A stretch of DNA of 64,000 nucleotides from Protopterus annectens (Eukaryota > Chordata > Ceratodontiformes > Protopteridae), in NCBI RefSeq assembly GCF_019279795.1, contig NC_056750.1, positions 694,907,894 through 694,971,893 on the forward strand, written 5' to 3'. The translations under genes were made by a program, and so were the position numbers. Under the pieces are notes generated by a model that was not told where the DNA came from, did not search any database, and worked only from the letters and a program-made list of their open reading frames with translations. Positions 56,640 through 64,000 of the stretch are shown here, in pieces (position 1 is the stretch's first letter; each line of letters starts with the position of its first letter).

Positions 56640-58080
56640 GACCTTTGAGACCTTTCTGTGTTTGGAACAAATCCAAGCATGTGTTGCTGCTGGAACCTAG
56701 TTTAAGCACCCAGAGAGTACTTCATCAATACCTGAGCATTGTGATTATCTCTTCTTTAATCCAGATGGAAATAGTGGTGGTTTATCCATATTTGTTAGAC
56801 ATCAGTTTTCCTAGGGACATATACCTAGGGACCTGCAAGTGGAATATTAGCCATCAGTTGACAGCAAGCTACAGATCTAACTCATCTGCATTAACTTCGC
56901 TTATGCAGGTACAGAGTTATCTTAGGTGATTTTAACTACACAATGATTAACTGTGTGCCGTATACCATCAACATAGGATAAATTTCATAAACGAAATGCC
57001 CCTGGACCTGATTGTTTAGGAACCTGCAAGAGAATAGAATATACTTCATCTGCTCATAGGAAATCTAACATCTGCATGCACCATCTCCAGAGTATCATCC
57101 TTTTGGTCAAATTAGACAAACAACTCTCTCACTCGATGTGTTTTATAGGTTTTCTCCCCAGACCTCAGGAGTCTTAAATAATGCAGTATGAGCTTCCCGG
57201 TAAGCAAACTAGTAAATGTATTCATCAGAATCTCCAAGCTGTAAGAAACAAATATGATGGCGTTTAAGGATTTCAAGTGTACAAATCTGCTACAATTCCG
57301 TGATGAAATCTCTAAATTCAAGTGTAATAGTATTACATGAAATATTGATACTGCAAAAATTTATTCAGAAAAGTTCTACTTGCCCGTCTGCAAATGTATT
57401 CATTTGGCAGTCCCAACTTGATCCAAGCAAATAGGGAGGTCTAAAAGCACTCTAGTATAAATAAACTGTGTAAAAAAAGGAAGAAGTTCCTAAACCTATG
57501 TAGCAGACAAAATTGCTACCATATTAAGAAAACACCAGACAGCTAGCTAAGAAAGGAATGGCATGGGAAAAAAAACAAAGGTATCCCAGGAAATCAGACT
57601 GGATACAGAAGAAAAAGACAACTGTATATCCTTCTTTAGTTATGTCAGGAAAATAAGAAACAACTCCAATTATTGTTCCAGGCTTATTTATAGTGTTATC
57701 AAATACTCTGGTCCAGTTGATATTGCAAACATATTGGCCAATAAATTCAGTGCTAACTTCACTGCACAGACATCTATTTCAACACATTTATCCCTGATGG
57801 AATCATTCCACCAACCATTATGATCATGCTTGTAATAAAGATACTCATCAAAACAAAGATTACCTCATTCAGGGGACCTGGCATCATACCCTGTTGTATA
57901 ATTAATAGCACTGAGTTAAGAATAGAGAAATTCCCATAGCTTTGAACCAAGTGTAGAGAAGCAGTGCCTGGTACGTTGTAGCTACAGGGTTAAAACTAAT
58001 GAATGCAATACTACACCAGTCTATGTAATACAATGGATTGACTGACCACATGGTATATCAGACATTATTAAACTCATTTA
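56640..58080 (+). pseudogene. CR1-like LINE, endonuclease and linker remains
   Basis: Broken frames show HCDYLFFNPDGNSGGLSIFV (compare RxDRxGxxGGGVxIYV), then VILGDFNY near 56925 (the GDFN catalytic block), and in the frame 57563-57823 CISFFSYVRKIRNNSNYCSR and DIANILANKFSANFT, the linker between endonuclease and RT in CR1-type ORF2. Near 57870 a short FRGPGIIP segment may be the start of the RT (compare SSGPDGIP). Order fits one CR1-type copy. No RT core or 3' end was found. Confidence 0.65.
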
Positions 58081-58089
58081 ATACAGCTG

Positions 58090-61067
58090 AGTGACCTGGG
58101 CACAGTTACCATCATTTGCAGTGACAAGACTCAACAAAGGCTCCACAGGTGGTGGTACATGGTGAACCAGGAATGAGAAAAGCATTTGTGTTACATCTTA
58201 CTAGTTGAGGGAGCTGGGAAAGCTGTTTATGGATAAAGTTGAGATTCCTGATGGGAAATGACTGATACCAGGTGACACTGCTACAACAGATGGCATAGTT
58301 CTGCATGGGCATGGATGTAACAGTGATTGAGGGACCCTGATGTGACTGATGCAAACTGCGAATATCCTCAGCTTGGGTGGTATCTCCATTATAGAATGGG
58401 ATAGCTGGCAACATTGACTGACAAGGGCATTGCAGACCTGTATGTCCATGACTGGCCTGAAATGCAGTGTAGCGGACTACAACAGAGACACATCCACAGG
58501 GTTGAATCTATCATACTACACCAAGATCACCCCCAATAGGTTGAGTCAAGGATCTGGCACTACCTCACTTTGCTATATATGCCCGGTGGGGCTGCCAACA
58601 TTGTTGGGCTCAGATGCTGCACTGACATTAGACATGCTCTGTTTAGTTGCTGCTAACCCCATGAGTGTTGTAAGACAGAAAAAAAAAACACCTATGTGTT
58701 CAGCTATGTCCAGCTGATGATGAATGGCAATTATGCCCTCTAGTGCTGCACCAGCATCGATGGAAACAAACTATAGAAAGGAGGAAGACAAACTTACCTT
58801 GTGGTATCTGCCACCTTGCCTGTGTCCTAGTCAGTGCTCACCATCAGAATGCTGTGGTGCACTGGCGCACTGGAGGCACATGATGTTTGACTGCCACATC
58901 TAGGCCTCCACCAGGTACTAGTGTCCTCTCACTGTCCCCTGGAAGGCACACAAAGAAGTCTTCCACATCAGTGCAAGTGGTCTGTTGTGAAGTACTCTAA
59001 CATTGCTCATCCTGTCCATGGTCATTCTTTATCATGTCTGTGACAGTACAGTAGATCTGCACCAATCTGTTGTGATGACCAACAGCATTCACAGATTTAA
59101 TGATGATCTGTCACATATGCTCTTGGAAGATCTTGTCAGCCTATCTATGTTTTTAATGTGCCATCCATGTACACAGAGAGCCTGGAGTAACCATTGTTTC
59201 AGTGCTATCTGTTTTTCTTTACATGGCGACATATACCTATGGTCAGTTCCAGTACACAACTGCATACCTTTGACTGTAACACTCCACCAGCCCTGCAACA
59301 GAAGTATCTGCAACTAGTGGTATGTCTACTGTACACAGCAGTTATATGCCACTTTCCCACAACATCCTAATCACAAGAGAATAAGGATGGAATGTGGTTA
59401 TGTATGTGTCTTGTGATCTGTCTATCCAGACCTCTCCTCATCCATGCTACACTATCAAGTATCCCTCGCAACATATCCACAGCATGCACCATTTATCAAG
59501 TGAGCACACTCCGCCCAAACACTTTCTGTGTGTCCATCAACTGCATTTCTGCAGCAGAGGACATGCAGTCTGATATATGCCTCTCTGTGTAATTAATGTA
59601 TAAGGGCACTTGGATGATCCCAGACATTAAGCATTATAGTGAGTGGGCTAATACTGTCAGGTCCTGTGACATGTCTGCCCCCATACCTCACTGCAACTAC
59701 TCACTGATATTTATTTCATTACCTGCAGATTGCTGTTGAACATTTCCACCAAATAAGGTACATATATCTATTCTGTATATTTGTGTCTGGCCTGTGTACC
59801 CTTATCACAGCAACTGCAGAATACTTTTCTATTGAATACACCACTAGAATAATCACTGCAGCAAATGTACTTGATATTTCTTTGCTAAGATGGTAGCTTG
59901 ACGAGGGCTGCAATGACCAGGGTGGCTTTTATCATGCAGTTAAAGGGTTCATAGGACAACAGTTATGATAGTAATCAATTTAAAACAAATGCTTAGAAAT
60001 TACACATGTAGTACAGCATGTTATAGTCCTTCAGTGTGCTATGAAGACCACACCTACTCATAGACACGCATAGCATGCAATACGAAATTCTGCACAAACC
60101 AAGGGAACTATACTACACCTGCACACTCACTAGCTATTGCAACCCACTTATCAATTTGCAGAGGTATGATGGCACATTAGAGCCATAATTTGCAATATTT
60201 TGCAATGATGTTGGTATCAGAAGCATGTTACATATGCCCCCTCCCCTTTTTCATATGTCTTTTGTGGTCATACTGTAATACATTAGCTCTAGTCTACATT
60301 GTACTGCTGTGCTTCTTATCAATGTGCATTGCGTGATGTCTAGAGCAAGTGTCACTGTGATTCAGAGGCCACTTTTTTCCAGGTTTAAAAAAAAAGTTGT
60401 ATGGCTTTTAGAAGGGCTGATGTAGGAAGGACTACCATGTGGTGCTGCAGGGAGACAAAAATCTCTCTGTAGCTGCTGCATCTGCTTCGCCCGGAGTGCA
60501 TGTGGGAGGACATGTATGAGAGCCCTGAGTACAAGGTGGATGCCTGTCACTGTTTTGCCAGGGCAGTAAGTAAAACCATTGATACCATCTAGATCATTGA
60601 ACAATGTTGACATCAGTCCAGCGATCTGAACAAGTGCCATCAAGAACGTCTACCCCAATCAGCAGATGAGATTAGAGAACGGGAACCCTAGTTGAAAAGT
60701 ATGTATGATTCACCAATTATTATTGTTACATAAGTAGGCCTTTTTGAACAGTTGTAGAAGATATTGATGTTTATCTGTATGGTCTGTTTTTCTCTCTTTT
60801 TTTTCTATTATCTGTTTTCCAGATAGAGGAAAATAAACTGATCTGCTAGAGGTGTCTGGCACTCCTGTCCAGACAGTTGGTTATGAAAAAATTTACTCTC
60901 CCAACTGTATATCTCTTCCTCACCTGGTTAGCTCTATTGGCTTGCAATGCTGCTAGTTAACTGCACTCATGCTTGCAGTTTTTTTTCCTTTAAATACACC
61001 TGTACTTATATTTTGGTTAGATTTGGATTTATCAGTGCTAATGGTTTTGTTTTGCTTTATCTTCACT
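58090..61067. other. Unassigned region, about 3 kb
   Basis: Base composition is less AT-rich than elsewhere, but no domain was recognised on either strand. The frames (longest about 100 codons) show no known motif. A highly decayed DNA transposon is possible but not supported. Confidence 0.4.
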
Positions 61068-61084
61068 AGTACTTAAAGTTGTGA

Positions 61085-61430
61085 ATGGGCAGCCACAGTG
61101 GTGCAGTGGTTAGTGTTGCCACCTCACAGCAAGCGGTTCTCCAGTTAATCCTCGGCTGGGGTGCCTTCCGTGCAGAGTCTGCATGTCCTGCCTGTGGCTG
61201 CGTGGGTTTCATCCGGGTGCTCCGGTTTTCTCCCACAACCCAAAGACATGCTGCAGGTGGATATGATACTCTAAATTGGCCCTAGTAGTGAATGTGTGAT
61301 GTGTGTGCCTTCTGTGGAAGGTTGGGATGCCAGGCTGGCAACTCGACACTGTAAAACTCCACTGCCGATCATGAGTGGACAGGTGATCTGCTGTGGTTAT
61401 CCCTAACCGGGAAAAGCCAAAAGAAAAAGA
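61085..61430 (+). mobile_element. tRNA-derived SINE with RTE-type tail, 17-bp TSD
   Basis: AGTACTTAAAGTTGTGA (61068-61084) and AGTACTGATAGTTGTGA (61431-61447) match at 15 of 17 positions. The head GGCAGCCACAGTGGTGCAGT has an A-box-like TGGTGCAGTGG (61099-61109); the B box region is degenerate (CAGTTAATCC). The body (GCGTGGGTTTCATCCGGGTG, CTCCCACAACCCAAAGACAT) is a conserved SINE body widespread in fish. The tail CTGTGGTTATCCCTAACCGG then GAAAAGCCAAAAGAAAAAG matches the RTE-like LINE 3' end at 13085. Confidence 0.9.
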
Positions 61431-61447
61431 AGTACTGATAGTTGTGA

Positions 61448-62175
61448 TTAGCTTTATCTTAAGCAGAAATCACATGTTTCCTTTATTTTATATATCATTA
61501 AACTTCTACACACAGGTATTCATAACACTGCCTTCCTATCACAGAATGGACTGCCTTGGGTGGAGCTCTGCCTTATGGTTTTAGGTCTCTGTGTTACTAT
61601 ATTACTGTTACCATCATTTGGTGCCTGAAACCGATGGGTCACAAAGCAGGTGGTCCACACTGCCCTTGTCATCCTCGCATGTACTGTCTGACTGTTCATG
61701 CCACAGCCCACACCTGCCTGAACATTTGACTGTTGCATTACCAGGTGCCACTACACTTGGTATTAGATCTGGCAGGGTGAAGCATCACTGCAGTGATTAC
61801 ACACACTTTGTGGTATCCTCAGGTAAATTAGTGGTTTGCTGTAACCAAGTACTGTATAGTCCAGCATTGTTCATGCAGTGTGTGGTACCTGCCCATAACC
61901 TTCTCAGGGCTATGCAGTTACCTAGTACATGCTGGAATATCACTCAGCTGTTCAGAATTTTGCAATGTCCATCAACATTTTTGATTTTCTGGTAAATAAC
62001 AGAGGATTTGAGTTGTTCCATAATGCCAGGCATTAGAATTACATACTTTTTTTATTTTTAGAAAAAGCATGTTAATACAAAATCTGTTGTTCTGTTAACT
62101 TTTTATGTGACTTAGAGTATTGTTTAAACACTGTACTGGTTTTAGGCCTTTGTCTACACATTATTTTTGCATTGT
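61448..62175. other. Unassigned spacer
   Basis: No recognisable content before the satellite. Confidence 0.45.
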
Positions 62176-62177
62176 CC

Positions 62178-64000
62178 AAAAACCTCAGCTTTGACCGGCT
62201 AAGAACTTGTTGTATTCAACTGGACGTATAAGAGAATTTAAGTACCTTTATCTGCTCTTTTTTTTTCAAAAAAATACAGTATTTAAATTGATTTTAACTG
62301 TGTGGAAGGAATATTAACTGAACTGGAAGTTAGTCAGTGTTTGCTGAATTTTGTTATTTGCTAGTAATTACAATTGTGGGGGTAGTCACATTCTTTGATT
62401 TCCTGTCCGTGCCTATTTAAGTGGTACAGTGTGAAATATTTTCTGCTTAAAAACCTCAGCTTTGGCCGGCTAAGAACTTGCTGTATTCAACTGGACATAT
62501 AAGAGAATTTAAGTACCTTTATCTGCTCTTTTTTTTCAAAAAAATACAGTATTTAAATTTATTTTAACTGTGTGGAAGGAATATTAACTGAACTGGAAGT
62601 TTTGACTCTGCTCTTCAGTTAGTGCAGCTTGAATTTTATTATTTGTTAGTAATTGCAGGTGTGGGGGTAGCCACATTCTTTGATTTCCTGTCCTTGCCTA
62701 TTCAAGTGGTACAGTGTGAAATATTTTCTGCTTAAAAACCTCAGCTTTGGCCGGCTAAGAAGTTGTTGTATTCAACTGGACATATAAGAGAATTTAAGTA
62801 CCTTTATCTGCTCTTTTTTTTTCAAAAAAATACAGTATTTAAATTGATTTTAACTGTGTGGAAGGAATATTAACTGAACTGGAAGTTTTGACTCTGCTCT
62901 TCAGTTAGTGCAGCTTGAATTTTATTATTTGTTAGTAATTGCAGGTGTGGGGGTAGCCACATTCTTTGATTTCCTGTCCTTGCCTATTCAAGTGGTACAG
63001 TGTGAAATATTTTCTGCTTAAAAACCTCAGCTTTGGCCGGCTAAGAACTTGTTGTATTCAACTGGACATATAAGAGAATTTAAGTACCTTTATCTGCACT
63101 TTTTTTCAAAAAATACAGTATTTAAATTGATTTTAACTGTGTGGAAGGAATATTAACTGAACTGGAAGTTAGTCAGTGTTTGCTGAATTTTGTTATTTGC
63201 TAGTAATTACAGGTGTGGGGGTAGTCACATTCTTTGATTTCCTGTCCTTGCCTATTTAAGTGGCACAGTGTGAAATATTTTCTGCTTAAAAACCTCAGCT
63301 TTTGCTGGCTAAGAACTTGCTGTATTCAACTGGACGTATAAGAGAATTTAAGTACCTTTATCTGCTCTTTTTTTCAAAAAAATACAGTTCTTAAATTGAT
63401 TTTAACTGTGTGGAAGGAATATTAACTGAACTGGAAGTTTTCACTCTGCTCTTCAGTTAGTGCTGCTTGAATTTTATTATTTGTTAGTAATTGCAGGTGT
63501 GGGGATAGCCACATTCTTTGATTTCCTGTCCTTGCCTATTTAAGTGGTACAGTGTGAAATATTTTCTTCTTAAAAACCTCAGCTTTGGCCGGCTAAGAAC
63601 TTGTTTTATTCAACTGGACGTATAAGAGAATTTAAGTACCTTTATCTGCACTTTTTTTTTCAAAAAAATACAGTATTTAAATTGATTTTAACTGTGTGGA
63701 AGGAATATTAACTGAACTGGAATTTAGTCAGTGTTTGCTGAATTTTGTTATTTGCTAGTAATTACAGGTGTGGGCATTGTCACATTCTTTGATTTCCTGT
63801 CCTTGCCTATTTAAGTGGAACAGTGTGAAATATTTTCTGCTTAAAAACCTCAGCTTTGGCCAGCTAAGAACTTGCTGTATTCAACTGCACGTATAAGAGA
63901 ATTTAAGTACCTTTATCTGCTCTTTTTTTCAAAAAAATACAGTATTTAAATTGATTTTAACTGTGTGGAAGGAATATTAACTGAACTGGAAGTTTTGACT
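62178..64000. repeat. Satellite, mixed 270- and 285-bp monomers
   Basis: AACCTCAGCTTT starts units at 62181, 62452, 62737, 63023, 63291, 63575 and 63846, giving spacings of 271, 285, 286, 268, 284 and 271. Two monomer types differ after GAACTGGAA: the short type has AGTCAGTGTTTGCTGAATTT, the long type TTTTGACTCTGCTCTTCAG. The order is short, long, long, short, long, short, then a unit beginning as long. Units are otherwise close. Each has a T-run/A-run pair (TTTTTTTCAAAAAAATACAG). The array continues beyond the window. Confidence 0.95.

Noticed and set aside
58112-60643. Several 60-100 codon frames that might form exons of a host gene
   Set aside because: No known domain, no supported splice structure and no consistent strand; nothing to distinguish them from chance.
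62178-64000. CRISPR-like regular repeats
   Set aside because: Units are contiguous 270-285 bp monomers without short repeats and unique spacers, in vertebrate DNA.

Overview
The window looks like nuclear DNA of a repeat-rich vertebrate. The evidence is the mixture of CR1-like, L2-like, L1-like and RTE-like LINE fragments, tRNA-derived SINEs, a fish/amphibian-type Tc1 end, Penelope-like elements (PLEs) and long AT-rich spacers. A large-genome non-amniote (lungfish, salamander, caecilian or a basal fish) would fit, but the sequence alone does not settle it. I found no host protein-coding gene, rRNA gene or functional tRNA gene. Almost everything recognisable is mobile DNA, nearly all of it broken.

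Layout. 1-373 is the cut-off end of a MITE with a TTAGGG-rich interior. 527-1834 is a small PLE-like composite with two hammerhead-ribozyme-like motifs and a 16-bp target-site duplication (TSD). 3120-5965 is an inactive L2-like LINE (minus strand) split by a 333-bp MITE. 7190-8640 holds CR1-like scraps. 12149-12470 is a Tc1/mariner end. 13085-15545 is a broken RTE-like LINE (minus). 15590-18480 holds two CR1-like pseudogene stretches, and 21590-24425 holds CR1-like and L1-like remains. 27300-31010 is a patchwork of a CR1 tail, a 120-bp tandem repeat, a third PLE fragment with its own hammerhead-like motif, and a SINE with a triplicated segment.

The two best structures are PLE composites. Composite A (32919-43882) and composite B (47390-52844) each consist of a 5'-truncated minus-strand PLE copy joined head-to-head to a longer plus-strand copy, so both outer ends are PLE 3' ends. 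Each whole composite is bounded by a 14-bp TSD, so each was inserted as one unit. The PLE proteins have a Penelope-type reverse transcriptase and a C-terminal GIY-YIG endonuclease with an upstream Cys motif. Composite A carries three hammerhead ribozymes of type I layout in its terminal repeats. It also took three later insertions (a SINE, an L2-like LINE and a TTAGGG-rich MITE). Each of these has its own TSD, and each site can be compared with an uninterrupted copy in the same composite.

The rest: 54456-55118 is a second complete TTAGGG-rich MITE with a 9-bp TSD; 55325-55680 is a further PLE RT scrap; 56640-58080 is a CR1-like scrap; 61085-61430 is a tRNA-derived SINE whose 3' tail matches that of the RTE-like LINE; 62178-64000 is a satellite with monomers of about 270 and 285 bp that runs off the window end. 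Element families are named from protein motifs and structure only; no database search was possible.
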